Shown here: one piece after another, positions 33,735-43,275 of the stretch
Layout: each line of letters starts with the position of its first letter
Position numbering within the stretch: position 1 is the stretch's first letter
The notes under the pieces: model-generated
The model's input: the letters and a program-made list of their open reading frames with translations, nothing else
What the model was told of the DNA's origin: nothing
The model's database searches: none
Source of the DNA: Chloroflexota bacterium
Lineage (GTDB): Bacteria; Chloroflexota; Chloroflexia; Thermomicrobiales; UBA6265
Direction: 5' to 3'
Assembly (NCBI GenBank): GCA_023423795.1
Contig: JAFAEX010000311.1
Coordinates: 1-64,000, forward strand
DNA: 64,000 bases
Program-made: the position numbers and the translations under genes

Positions 33735-33769
33735 GTTTGCGACATTTGTCAATGATGTATGTGACAAAC
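33735..33769. promoter_or_regulatory. Operator-like inverted repeat in a divergent promoter region
   Basis: TTTGTCA (33745-33751) and TGACAAA (33762-33768) form a perfect 7-bp inverted repeat with a 10-nt gap. A second, overlapping pair GTTTGCGACAT/ATGTGACAAAC has two mismatches. It sits between the cupredoxin and the SufR-like regulator and is AT-rich against its surroundings, as expected for an autoregulated operator. Confidence 0.6.
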
Positions 33770-33821
33770 TTGTTTTCGTCGAGCCACGGGCGTACTGTGG
33801 CGGGGAACGAGGAGTCCGCCG

Positions 33822-34490
33822 ATGCCACCCAGCCGTTGGGACCAGCGCTTTTTCGCCACCACCCGCGGACAGGTCGTGTTGTTGCTTCGCCGAGGCTTCG
33901 GCACGGTCGATGAACTCGCGCGCGAACTGGGCCTCACCGACAACGCCGTGCGCGCGCACCTCTCCGCGCTGGAGCGCGACGGCCTCGTCGCCCAGACGGG
34001 CGTGCGGCGTGGCGTGGGCAAACCCGCCTACGCCTACGCGCTCACCCCGGACGCCGAGCGCTTCTTCCCAAAGCGGTACGGCACGATCCTCGGCGTCCTG
34101 ATCGATGTCCTGTCGGCCCGCCTTCCCGCGGAGGCCGTCGCCGAACTCGTCCGCGACGCTGGCCGGCGCATCGTGGGAGTCCCAACCGCTCCAACCGCGC
34201 CGTTGCGGGTTCGGGTCGAGCACGGGGTCGCCCTGCTCGACGAGATGGGCGGGCAGGCGGACATCGAGGAGCGGGACGGCGGATTCGTCATCCGGGGCCG
34301 GAGTTGCCCGCTGGCCGAGGCCGTCCGCGAATCACCGGATGCGTGCTGCCTCGCCGAGGCAATGCTGGCCGACGCGATCGGTGCGCCCGTTCGCCAGGCC
34401 TGCGATCCGGCGATTCCGCGCTGCTGCTTCGAGGTCGGCCCGGCCATCGCGCCTTCGGGCGACCGGTCGCCATCGGTTCCGGCATCCTGA
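33822..34490 (+). CDS. SufR-like winged-helix regulator with C-terminal cysteines
   Basis: 222 aa. The N-terminal winged helix (TVDELARELGLTDNAVRAHL, SALERDGLVAQTGVRRGVGK) resembles the ArsR/DeoR-like part of SufR regulators. The C-terminal domain has spaced cysteines (RSCPLAEAV, DACCLAEAM, RQACDPAIPRCCFEV) that could hold an iron-sulfur cluster. Such proteins repress Fe-S assembly genes in cyanobacteria. Here the divergent partner is a copper protein, so redox or metal sensing of another pathway is likely (inference). ATG at 33822 follows GAGGAG. Confidence 0.8.
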   Translation: MPPSRWDQRFFATTRGQVVLLLRRGFGTVDELARELGLTDNAVRAHLSALERDGLVAQTGVRRGVGKPAYAYALTPDAERFFPKRYGTILGVLIDVLSARLPAEAVAELVRDAGRRIVGVPTAPTAPLRVRVEHGVALLDEMGGQADIEERDGGFVIRGRSCPLAEAVRESPDACCLAEAMLADAIGAPVRQACDPAIPRCCFEVGPAIAPSGDRSPSVPAS

Positions 34491-34530
34491 GGCGGCGCTC
34501 GCCGCACGAAAGCCCGGCGGCCGAACGTAA

Positions 34531-34568
34531 ACGGGGCGGCGGGAGCGAAGGCGCTCCCGCCGCCCCGT
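34531..34568. terminator. Bidirectional terminator
   Basis: Perfect 17-bp stem ACGGGGCGGCGGGAGCG with a 4-nt loop, between convergent genes ending at 34490 and 34590. Confidence 0.8.
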
Positions 34569-34589
34569 CAAACTGAGTAGGGTGCAGCC

Positions 34590-35195
34590 TCAGTCCTCGG
34601 CGGTTTCCGCGTCTTCGGCGAGCCACGCCGGCACCGCGAATAACTCGTCCAGATCGACCTCGAGGCCCGGAATCGTCGCCGAGCGCGCCGAGCCCGGCGT
34701 CGTGAACGTCACCACCGACCGGCAGCGGCCATCGACCGGGTCGGAATAGACCGACAGCGTGCGGCGCTTGCCGTCCACCAGCCACAGTTCGTCGGCCCCG
34801 AGTCGCGCGTAGAAGGCCAGCTTCTTCCCGCGGTCGATTCGTTCCGTCGAGGGCGAGAAAATCTCCACGACGAGGTTCGGCGGACCCGCGATGTCGCGCG
34901 CCGTTTCGATACCCGTGCGCTCGTCGAGCAGCAGCAACAGGTCCGGCTGAACGACGGACCGGTCGGCATCGCGGAGGTCGATGGGGGTGAGGAAGATCGA
35001 CACGCGGTCGTGGTGCTCAGTTGCCCGATCGATGATCTTCGTCAGTCTGAACTGGAGTCTCTGGTGATGCAGCCCCGGCGCAGGCGACACGATCAACTCC
35101 CCGTCGATCAGTTCGTACCGGTTGCGAGGATCGGGGTCCTGCTCCCGCAGCCGGTACAGGTCGTCGAGATCGTAGGTTCGGGCGGGCGCGCTCAT
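34590..35195 (-). CDS. Uma2 family (DUF820) PD-(D/E)XK-fold protein
   Basis: 201 aa. The restriction-endonuclease-like core appears as YELIDGELIVSPAPG, VVQPDLLLLLDERTG (Asp), NLVVEIFSPSTERIDRGKKL (Glu and Lys) and FYARLGADELWLVD. These proteins are abundant in cyanobacteria and Chloroflexota and are of unknown function. ATG at 35195 is 30 bp from the cystathionine beta-synthase stop on the same strand, so it may be read through from it. Confidence 0.88.
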   Translation of the reverse strand: MSAPARTYDLDDLYRLREQDPDPRNRYELIDGELIVSPAPGLHHQRLQFRLTKIIDRATEHHDRVSIFLTPIDLRDADRSVVQPDLLLLLDERTGIETARDIAGPPNLVVEIFSPSTERIDRGKKLAFYARLGADELWLVDGKRRTLSVYSDPVDGRCRSVVTFTTPGSARSATIPGLEVDLDELFAVPAWLAEDAETAED

Positions 35196-35224
35196 GCGCC
35201 ATCCTCCCTCGCGCCGAGCCTGCG

Positions 35225-36691
<1,467 letters not shown>

Positions 36692-36822
36692 GTTCTCGGT
36701 ATCCTCCGGGTGGTCGCGCCAGAACTGGCGCGAAGATCCAGTGCTTTCCCGATGGTAGCACGGGGCTCCCGCCCGGCTCGGCCCACGGCGGAATTGCGCA
36801 TCGTGGTTTGGACGCGGCGCTT

Positions 36823-37392
36823 CTACGCCGGGTTCGCCCGCAGCCACGCGGCGACCACCACGGCGTCTTCGTCCGGCGGGAAGACGGGATAGCGGACGTG
36901 CTCGATCGTGCCGTCGCGGACGATCAGCGTCAGCCGCCGCAGCAGCGTCGTTCCCTCGACCTCGAACGTCGGCAGCCGGAGCGCCGCGGTGAAGCACCCG
37001 GCCGCGTCGCTGAGGAGCGGGTAGGGGAGGCCGAGCCGTTGAACGGATTCGGCCTGGTCCTCGGTCGGTTGCGCCGAAAGCCCGAACACCCGAGCGTGCA
37101 GGTCCGCCAGGTCGTCGTGGTGATTCCGGTACGCACACGATTGCGGCGTGCATCCGCGCGCGCCGGGAATTGCGTCCCACCCCGCCGGTTGCGGCCGGTT
37201 GGGCCGCCCCGTGCGCGGGTAGCAATACACGACCGTCCGCCCCGGCAGCACCGACAGGTCCACCCACGCACCGTCCGTCGCCGGCAGCGCGATCTCCGGC
37301 AGCCGCATGCCCGGCAAGTGGTCGGCTCCGCCGTCGTCCTTCGGGCGCGGCAGGTCCGGCGGCAAGGTCAACAGGTCGTGGTGCGTGTCCAT
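36823..37392 (-). CDS. Peroxiredoxin (AhpC/TSA-like)
   Basis: 189 aa thioredoxin-fold protein. LPATDGAWVDLSVLPGRTVV is the peroxiredoxin entry strand, YCYPRTGRP the active-site strand, and the cysteines lie in GARGCTPQSCAY. The usual P-x-x-x-(T/S)-x-x-C order is altered, with the cysteine pair after an insertion. This arrangement occurs in a subgroup of uncharacterised peroxiredoxins. ATG at 37392 has GGGAG 8 nt upstream. Confidence 0.8.
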   Translation of the reverse strand: MDTHHDLLTLPPDLPRPKDDGGADHLPGMRLPEIALPATDGAWVDLSVLPGRTVVYCYPRTGRPNRPQPAGWDAIPGARGCTPQSCAYRNHHDDLADLHARVFGLSAQPTEDQAESVQRLGLPYPLLSDAAGCFTAALRLPTFEVEGTTLLRRLTLIVRDGTIEHVRYPVFPPDEDAVVVAAWLRANPA

Positions 37393-37432
37393 GCATCGCT
37401 CCCGGCGTCGGTGCGCGGCGGGCGGTCCGGCG

Positions 37433-38164
37433 TCAGCGGCGGCGCAGGTACCCGCCCGGGTTCTGGGTCAAGTAGAACTTCTCTCGGGAAGGATCGGGCA
37501 CGAACTCGTCGCTTTCGCCGAGGAATAGCGCCACCGCCTCCATCGGACCGGGACCGAAATCCGGCAGGACCGGGTGCCCGTTGATGTTCGTATCTTCCAC
37601 GATCAGGTACGACCCCGGCGTCACCAACGGTGCGTACAGCCGCATTTCGGCCAGCACGTGATCGCAGGTGTGGTCGGAATCGAGCAGCACCAGCACGTGG
37701 CCTTCAACGCGCGCCGCTAGATTGGTGACCATCCCGGCGATGGCCGGTTCGGTGGACGATCCGGTCACCCACGCAATTCGCGGGTGGTCGAAGTCCGGCG
37801 GTGGAGAAGTGTCGATCGATACAACCCGGCCTGCGCCGAGCAGGTCGCAGATGTTGGCCATGTAGAGCGCGCTGCCGCCCGACCATGTGCCCGTCTCGAC
37901 GATCAGCGCCGGCCGTAGTTCGTGCAGGATTTCCTGGTACACCCACAGGTCCAGGGGGGTTTTCAGCACGGTGTGGCCGAGCCAGCGTGTATTGGTCCAC
38001 GTTCGCTCGTGGGCATCGTAGTAAAGTTTGTGGAACAGATCGACGACGGTCATCGTCGCGAACGCGTCGGTCCACACCGGATGGCGCGCTGCCGGCGAGT
38101 CGGCGGGAGGAGGAGGTGCGGGCACTTTCGCGTGCTTCGCTCGGCCCTTCTTTTTTCCGCCCAA
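37433..38164 (-). CDS. CmcI-type methyltransferase (cephalosporin hydroxylase family)
   Basis: 243 aa. After a basic and Pro-rich N-terminus, VYQEILHELRPALIVETGTW then SGGSALYMANICDLL is the SAM-binding signature of the CmcI/rhamnosyl O-methyltransferase family. It is followed by VVSIDTSPPPDFDHPRI, VLVLLDSDHTCDHVLAEM and YLIVEDTNINGHPV. Family members methylate sugars of surface glycans or natural products. A TTG start at 38164 is chosen because GGAGG lies 6 nt upstream and no in-frame ATG is near. It is divergent from a TylF-type gene and is the first member of the glycan/methyltransferase islands. Confidence 0.85.
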   Translation of the reverse strand: MGGKKKGRAKHAKVPAPPPPADSPAARHPVWTDAFATMTVVDLFHKLYYDAHERTWTNTRWLGHTVLKTPLDLWVYQEILHELRPALIVETGTWSGGSALYMANICDLLGAGRVVSIDTSPPPDFDHPRIAWVTGSSTEPAIAGMVTNLAARVEGHVLVLLDSDHTCDHVLAEMRLYAPLVTPGSYLIVEDTNINGHPVLPDFGPGPMEAVALFLGESDEFVPDPSREKFYLTQNPGGYLRRR

Positions 38165-38280
38165 AGCTCGCCTCCGCGGCCGCTGGCCGACCGCACGCGC
38201 CCAACCCGACGTCCGGCGATTGTACGCTTGCCGCGGTCGTGTCGGTCAGACAGGTCGCATTGTCTCGCTGGAGTGCGCGC

Positions 38281-39183
38281 ATGGGAAAGCGGCGCTTGCA
38301 CGCGCTCGAACGAGAGCTGCCGATCCTCTCACGCCGCCTCGACGCGCTCGAACGCGCCGTCGCCTCGGCCCGGATCGATCCCTGCGCCGGTTCGCCGGCA
38401 ACCGCGCTCTATCTCGACCTCCTCGTGCGGAACCTGACCCGCACCCTTTATGCCGACGACGGCACCATCCACCCGGGCGACCTGGCCAATGCGCCCGGAG
38501 AGCGGGTGACCGCCGCCGACCCCGAACGGCGGCGCGTCGGGCTGGACTGGCCGGAACGGGCCGAGACGATGGTTGGCGTCGAGCGGCTCCAGAACACGCG
38601 CCGATTGCTGGAGGATGTCATTCGCCGCGGCGTTCCCGGCGACGTCATCGAAACCGGCGTCTGGCGCGGCGGCGTCACTATCCTGATGCGCGCCGTCCTC
38701 GCCGCCTACCGTGATTCGTCCCGGCTCGTCTGGGTCGCAGACTCCTTCGACGGCGTTCCCCCGCCGGACGCGAATCGCTATCCGTCCGACACGGGCGACC
38801 GACTGCACACGTACCGTGAACTGGCGATCCCGCTGGAGGTCGTGGCGGCGAACTTCGAGCGCTACGGCCTGCTCGACGAGCAGGTGCGCTTCCTGCCCGG
38901 CTGGTTCCGCGATACCTTGCCGTCGGCGCCCATCGAACGACTCGCGCTGATGCGCCTCGACGGCGACCTTTACGAATCCACCATCGTCGCGCTGGAGGCC
39001 CTGTATCCGAAACTCTCCGTGGGCGGCTACGTCGTCATCGACGACTACGACCTCGTCGGGTGCCGGCAGGCCGTCGATGGGTTCCGCACCGCCAACAGCA
39101 TAACTGCGCCATTGGAAACCGTGGATTGGACCGGCGTGTGGTGGCGAAAGCGGGACGTGTTCCATACCGTCGAGTCTCGCTAA
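38281..39183 (+). CDS. TylF/MycF-type sugar O-methyltransferase
   Basis: 300 aa. Residues about 1-60 are helical. The TylF domain follows: RLLEDVIRRGVPGDVIETGV and WRGGVTILMRAVLA (SAM site), WVADSFDGVPPPD, and the family hallmark LDGDLYESTIVALEALYPKL with VGGYVVIDDYDLVGC carrying the metal-binding Asp residues. Known members methylate sugar hydroxyls (macrocin, mycinamicin), and many homologues sit in polysaccharide clusters. ATG at 38281 has GGAG 8 nt upstream. Confidence 0.88.
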   Translation: MGKRRLHALERELPILSRRLDALERAVASARIDPCAGSPATALYLDLLVRNLTRTLYADDGTIHPGDLANAPGERVTAADPERRRVGLDWPERAETMVGVERLQNTRRLLEDVIRRGVPGDVIETGVWRGGVTILMRAVLAAYRDSSRLVWVADSFDGVPPPDANRYPSDTGDRLHTYRELAIPLEVVAANFERYGLLDEQVRFLPGWFRDTLPSAPIERLALMRLDGDLYESTIVALEALYPKLSVGGYVVIDDYDLVGCRQAVDGFRTANSITAPLETVDWTGVWWRKRDVFHTVESR

Positions 39184-39250
39184 TCACGGACGTGCCGCCG
39201 GCGGCTCGTCGATTCAGTTCTTGGGCAGCGTCAGGGGGCAGGGCCAGGTG

Positions 39251-39928
39251 TCAGATGACCATCGTTCGCCGGACCTCTTTGAGCCAATCGTCAACCGACA
39301 CGCGCTCGACCTCGGCCAGGTAGGTCAGTACTTGCTCGTCGTAGGGCCGAGGGTCGCCGATGACCTCCGCCACCGTAACGTCGTATCGCTCGCGAAGCAC
39401 CGTGCTTGACGGGTCCAGGTTGCCGACCAGCAGCATTCCGCTGGGAAAGGAGTCAACCACGGTGAGGCGCAGATCCGGCCGCAGCAGGTGAAGGCAGGGC
39501 ACGATCCGCCAAACGTCGCCCGTCCAGCTCAGGTGGGCCGGCTCGCGTAGTGCCCAGTCAACCGCCGCCGGCAGCACGTCGTGGATGGCAATCACGCCCT
39601 GCGGTGAGCACCAGCGTTCCACGTTGGCGAAATCGCGCAGGACGTTCTCGAATCGGTGCATGCCGTCGATGAACGCGAACTCGAGGTCGGCGCCGTCGAG
39701 CACGTCGTCGCGGTCGAACGCCTCGAAGAACTGGTCACTCGTGAGACGGTAGAGTTTGAGCCACGGTTTCGTGCCGAGCGGATCGACCTCGATGACCGGC
39801 GCTGGATCGATGCCAACCGAGCGCGATGCCGAAAGCGCGAGCGATTTCCCGGTCCAGACCCCGATTTCGAGGTACGCCTGCGGCGTCAGCAAGTGGTGGA
39901 GGACGTTCAGGTGTTCGTAGTAATCCAT
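39251..39928 (-). CDS. Class I SAM-dependent methyltransferase (Methyltransf_24 type)
   Basis: 225 aa. HLLTPQAYLEIGVWTGKSLA is the SAM-binding loop. AFIDGMHRFENVLRDFANVE and QGVIAIHDVLPA are the later strands typical of the Methyltransf_24 group found in glycan clusters. ATG at 39928 has GGGGGAG 5 nt upstream. Its start overlaps the end of the upstream gene (39907) by 22 nt, so the pair is co-translated. Acceptor unknown. Confidence 0.83.
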   Translation of the reverse strand: MDYYEHLNVLHHLLTPQAYLEIGVWTGKSLALSASRSVGIDPAPVIEVDPLGTKPWLKLYRLTSDQFFEAFDRDDVLDGADLEFAFIDGMHRFENVLRDFANVERWCSPQGVIAIHDVLPAAVDWALREPAHLSWTGDVWRIVPCLHLLRPDLRLTVVDSFPSGMLLVGNLDPSSTVLRERYDVTVAEVIGDPRPYDEQVLTYLAEVERVSVDDWLKEVRRTMVI

Positions 39929-42300
39929 CGGTGCTCCCCCGCCAGTTCGACCCACATCGCTCGGCTCCGGCTGTCTTCGGGTGGCAGTTCGATTTCGTTC
40001 GCTTCGATCGCCAACCCGGTCAGGTTTGTCTCGTACCCGGCAGGGTCGGCGCGGTAGCGCAGCAGCTGCTCTCGTACCAACGCATGGTTCTGGCGTTCGT
40101 CCGCCCAAACCGTGGCGTCGAGCGTGCGCGTGCCCGGCAGCGTCGTTCGCCCAAGACCCCGCTCGATGTACGGGTCGAGCCCAAGCATCAGGGGAAAACT
40201 GGGCATGCCCCATTCAAAAAAGTAGCGCGAACCGCCGAAGCTCTCGACGCCGTCGGTGTACATGGATGGAGGCGCCGTTTCGCAGAACGCCCGCACCGTC
40301 TCGTCGCGCATCACGTAGAAGGTGGAGATCGTGACGATCGAAAGCGCCCGGACCGGACGGTTCGCCATCCGTTCCAGCGCGTCGGCGTCGAACGTCATGT
40401 CCTTCCAGGGGACTATGTAATTCAGGGCGAACAGTCCGATGCCCGGATCGGAGAAGTAGCCGTCGATCACGTCCCGACGGCCCCAGAACCGCTTTTCGAA
40501 CGTCCAGCGTACCCGGTCGTAGGCGCGACTGGTGGGCGACGATGCGCCCTTCGTATGCCCGAACCAGACCAGATCGAACCGCTCCTCCGTTGCCCGCAGG
40601 GCAGCCAGGGCAGCGACGAATCCGGCCGCGTCCGAGTTCGTGGTCACACCCCGCGGCGCGTGGCGGATCTCCACGTCGAGGCCGGAGCGGCGCACGGCGT
40701 CCTCCCATGCGGTGCACGAGCCGTGGTTGATCCCGACGAAGATCTTCGAGTCCGCATGCTGCCGCGCCAACGTCGCCAGCAGGTGCTCGCCGACCGGCAT
40801 CGCCTCGTCCGGTACCCAGCTTGCGAACAGCACGGCGTCCCGGCGGTCGGCGTTCGCTTTGGAGAAGGCCGGCGGCCGCGGATTGGTCAGGACGCCATGC
40901 CTGGGGCCGCGGCGCAGGGCACGTGCCCGGTCGATGCGCAGCCCCCGGACGTCCAATCGTGCTCCCACGGGCGCCTGCGGTTCGAGGCGCAGGTTGTCCC
41001 AGAGCATCCAACCGTGAACGCGCCAGTTCGCTTCCTCGTCGATGGCCAGTTCCAGCGTGGCGAACGGGTCGATGGCATTCCCGTCGAGGTCGGCATCGAT
41101 GACGATTGTACCGGCCGTGGGATCGGCGGTGACCGCACAGTATGCGAACGGGTGGTCGATCAAGTGCGGCTGGTACACGTTGAACCACGCTTCGTGGCGA
41201 TAGCCAGCCATCGTTACGAATGCGAGGCGCAACGTTTCGATGCGTTGGGTGGCGAGCGCCAGGCGGACCCGCGACGGAATGGCGATCGGGTCGGCGAGCG
41301 TCAGCGAAACCGACGGATCGATCAGCGCCTCCTTCGCGACGAATGCGCCGACGCCGACGGTGCTCCAGCCGCGAACGGCGAACGCGGCGACCGCGTCCAG
41401 CCGTTGGTCATCGTCAATAGGACCCGCTCGCCTCCCCCGCTGCAGGACGGCGAAGAACTCGCCGCTGCCGGCCAACGTGTCGTAGACCCGGAGCGGGTAC
41501 AGGTCGGTCACTCCGGCTGCGTTCAGGAGTCGAAGTACGTCGCGGAACGACGATGGCGTGAAGACCCATGTTCGGCGAACCGACGGAGCGCCGCCGCTCG
41601 TCGCCGCATCGAACGTCTGCATCGCGTCGAACAGGCCATCGGCATCGGCCCGCATCGGCACGCCGTGATGCCCCTGCCAATGTTGTTCCGGATCGTCATG
41701 CGTCCTCAGCACGATGTCCGCGATCGTCGTGCCGAGACTGGGCTCGGTCGGGCGGGAGACCAGCGCGGCCATCGCGTCGGCGATTGTGCTCTCGGGCCGA
41801 AAGTGGTCGCGGCCGAAGCGCTTGTCCGGGATCGCCAGGACGAACACGCCGCCCGGCCGCAACCACCGCTCCACTTGAACGAGGTGCCCGGCAAGATCGG
41901 GCAGATAGGGCAGAAGCTGGTCGCCGAACACGAGGTCGAGTTGGCCGTCGAGGATGGCGAGGTCCGCGTCGGTGGATCCCACCGGGTCGCCGAGCGCCGG
42001 CACGGCGGACAGCCCCCCGTCCGATCCAGCCAGCAACCTCGCACCGTCCGGTCCCAGGACCAGTGCTGAAGGCGCCGACCGCGCCAGCTCCTTTATGGCG
42101 GCACGGCCGAACGGCCCGTGGGCTTGCCGACCGTGTGCTCGCCCGTCCCGCTCGTAGTGGGCCTCCAGTTCGGCATCGGTCAAGTCTCGGAGATCCGGGT
42201 TGAACGACCTATAGGCGTTTGCGGAGAACTCGGGCGGGAACACCGAAGATCCGTAAGGCGCCCATTGGGGCCAGCCCTCGCTCGTCGGTTCTGGGGTCAT
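39907..42300 (-). CDS. Fusion: methyltransferase-like + beta-sandwich + GHTKG glycosyltransferase-like domain
   Basis: 797 aa in three parts. Residues about 1-300 match the separate gene at 48631: a leader SFNPDLRDLTDAELEAHYER, GR.HGRQAH, QVERWLRPGGVFVLAIPDKR, FGRDHFRPES, and VYDTLAGSGEFFAVL at the end. The SAM-binding loop is eroded (ALVLGPDGARLL). Residues about 310-500 form a beta-rich segment ending NWRVHGWMLWDNLRLEPQAP. Residues about 510-790 (ADSKIFVGINHGS, FDLVWFGHTKGASS near 580, FGGSRYFFEWGMP) match the C-terminal half of the gene at 53329. The GHTKG region faintly recalls RgpF-type rhamnan proteins. ATG at 42300 has GGAG 6 nt upstream. Probable role: glycan assembly. Confidence 0.78.
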   Translation of the reverse strand: MTPEPTSEGWPQWAPYGSSVFPPEFSANAYRSFNPDLRDLTDAELEAHYERDGRAHGRQAHGPFGRAAIKELARSAPSALVLGPDGARLLAGSDGGLSAVPALGDPVGSTDADLAILDGQLDLVFGDQLLPYLPDLAGHLVQVERWLRPGGVFVLAIPDKRFGRDHFRPESTIADAMAALVSRPTEPSLGTTIADIVLRTHDDPEQHWQGHHGVPMRADADGLFDAMQTFDAATSGGAPSVRRTWVFTPSSFRDVLRLLNAAGVTDLYPLRVYDTLAGSGEFFAVLQRGRRAGPIDDDQRLDAVAAFAVRGWSTVGVGAFVAKEALIDPSVSLTLADPIAIPSRVRLALATQRIETLRLAFVTMAGYRHEAWFNVYQPHLIDHPFAYCAVTADPTAGTIVIDADLDGNAIDPFATLELAIDEEANWRVHGWMLWDNLRLEPQAPVGARLDVRGLRIDRARALRRGPRHGVLTNPRPPAFSKANADRRDAVLFASWVPDEAMPVGEHLLATLARQHADSKIFVGINHGSCTAWEDAVRRSGLDVEIRHAPRGVTTNSDAAGFVAALAALRATEERFDLVWFGHTKGASSPTSRAYDRVRWTFEKRFWGRRDVIDGYFSDPGIGLFALNYIVPWKDMTFDADALERMANRPVRALSIVTISTFYVMRDETVRAFCETAPPSMYTDGVESFGGSRYFFEWGMPSFPLMLGLDPYIERGLGRTTLPGTRTLDATVWADERQNHALVREQLLRYRADPAGYETNLTGLAIEANEIELPPEDSRSRAMWVELAGEHRWITTNT

Positions 42301-42474
42301 CGCGTTCTCCGCTCGCCGATTCGGCGGCCCACTGCGGCCGGTAGCGGCTTGGGCGACGCAATGCCGCCGTACGTCGGCGAGCACCGTTGGTCCTGCGCCG
42401 GTTCGCTGCGACGCCGCGTTCGTCGGGCAATCGACGCGGCGCTCCTCACGTGCTGCCGGGCCGGCTGCGCCGGG

Positions 42475-43158
42475 TCAGTCGGCATCGCCATCGAATCGTA
42501 CCCCGGCGACCGATTCCAGTACCCGCCGCACCTGCTCCTCCAGCGGCGGCCAGCCGAAACCCGGCATCGCCCAGCGGAGCGACGCGATCCCATGCAGCGC
42601 CGTCCACACCTCAACCGCCAGCGCGAACGGATCGGTGCTCGGCGCGCACCCCGCCTCCATGCAGCGGGCCAGCGCATCGACGAGCGTGCCGAGCGCATCC
42701 CGTCCGGAATCCGGTTCGCCAGGGCCGGCCGTCGCGCCGTCGCGGGGCGTCGCGAACAGTGCCCGGTATGCTCCGGGGCGCTGTTCCGCGAACCGGCAGT
42801 AGGCGAGGCAGCCGGACAGCAGCGCCTGCGGCGGGTCCGGGGTCTCGGCGAACGCCTCCACGATGGTGTCCCGCAGATCGACGAAGAACTCGTCCACGAT
42901 GCCGCGCTGCAACTCCTCTTTCGAGGCGAAATGGAGGTAGATCGAGGGCGCGGCGATGCCCGCCTCGCGCGCCACCGCCCGCAGCGACAGGCTGTCCTCG
43001 GCGCTTCCGGCCGCCATCAGCCGCTCGGCGGCCGACACGATCTCCGCTCGCAGGCGCGTGCCTTCGCCGTGCCGGTTGCGTTGCCGGGACGCCCGTTGAC
43101 CAGCCGGATCGGCTGGCCCGCGATGCGCCGCGTGCGCGCCGCGTTTCGGTTCGCCCAC
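42475..43158 (-). CDS. TetR family transcriptional regulator (WHG C-terminal domain)
   Basis: 227 aa. The N-terminal helix-turn-helix (RAEIVSAAERLMAAGSAEDS, LRAVAREAGIAAPSIYLHFA, SKEELQRGIVDEF) is classical TetR. The C-terminal region with LARCMEAGC and WTALHGIASLRWAM resembles the WHG ligand-binding domain. GTG at 43158 has GGAAGG upstream. The divergent region to 43276 carries a duplicated palindrome almost certainly bound by this repressor. It likely controls itself and the membrane protein at 43276. Confidence 0.9.
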   Translation of the reverse strand: MGEPKRGAHAAHRGPADPAGQRASRQRNRHGEGTRLRAEIVSAAERLMAAGSAEDSLSLRAVAREAGIAAPSIYLHFASKEELQRGIVDEFFVDLRDTIVEAFAETPDPPQALLSGCLAYCRFAEQRPGAYRALFATPRDGATAGPGEPDSGRDALGTLVDALARCMEAGCAPSTDPFALAVEVWTALHGIASLRWAMPGFGWPPLEEQVRRVLESVAGVRFDGDAD

Positions 43159-43188
43159 GGCCTGTCCTTCCGGTGGTTGACGGATCGC

Positions 43189-43228
43189 CTAACGGTCGTT
43201 AGCATGCGGTTATGCTAACGACCGTTAG
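43189..43228. promoter_or_regulatory. TetR operator: perfect 17-bp inverted repeat
   Basis: CTAACGGTCGTTAGCAT and its exact complement are separated by 6 nt. Each arm contains its own near-palindrome CTAACGNNCGTTAG, so two repressor dimers could bind side by side. It lies 30 nt from the tetR start and about 48 nt from the divergent membrane-protein start. Confidence 0.85.
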
Positions 43229-43275
43229 TTTACCACCCGGCCGGGTGGTTCCGGCTCCGTCCCGAGGTGCATCCC

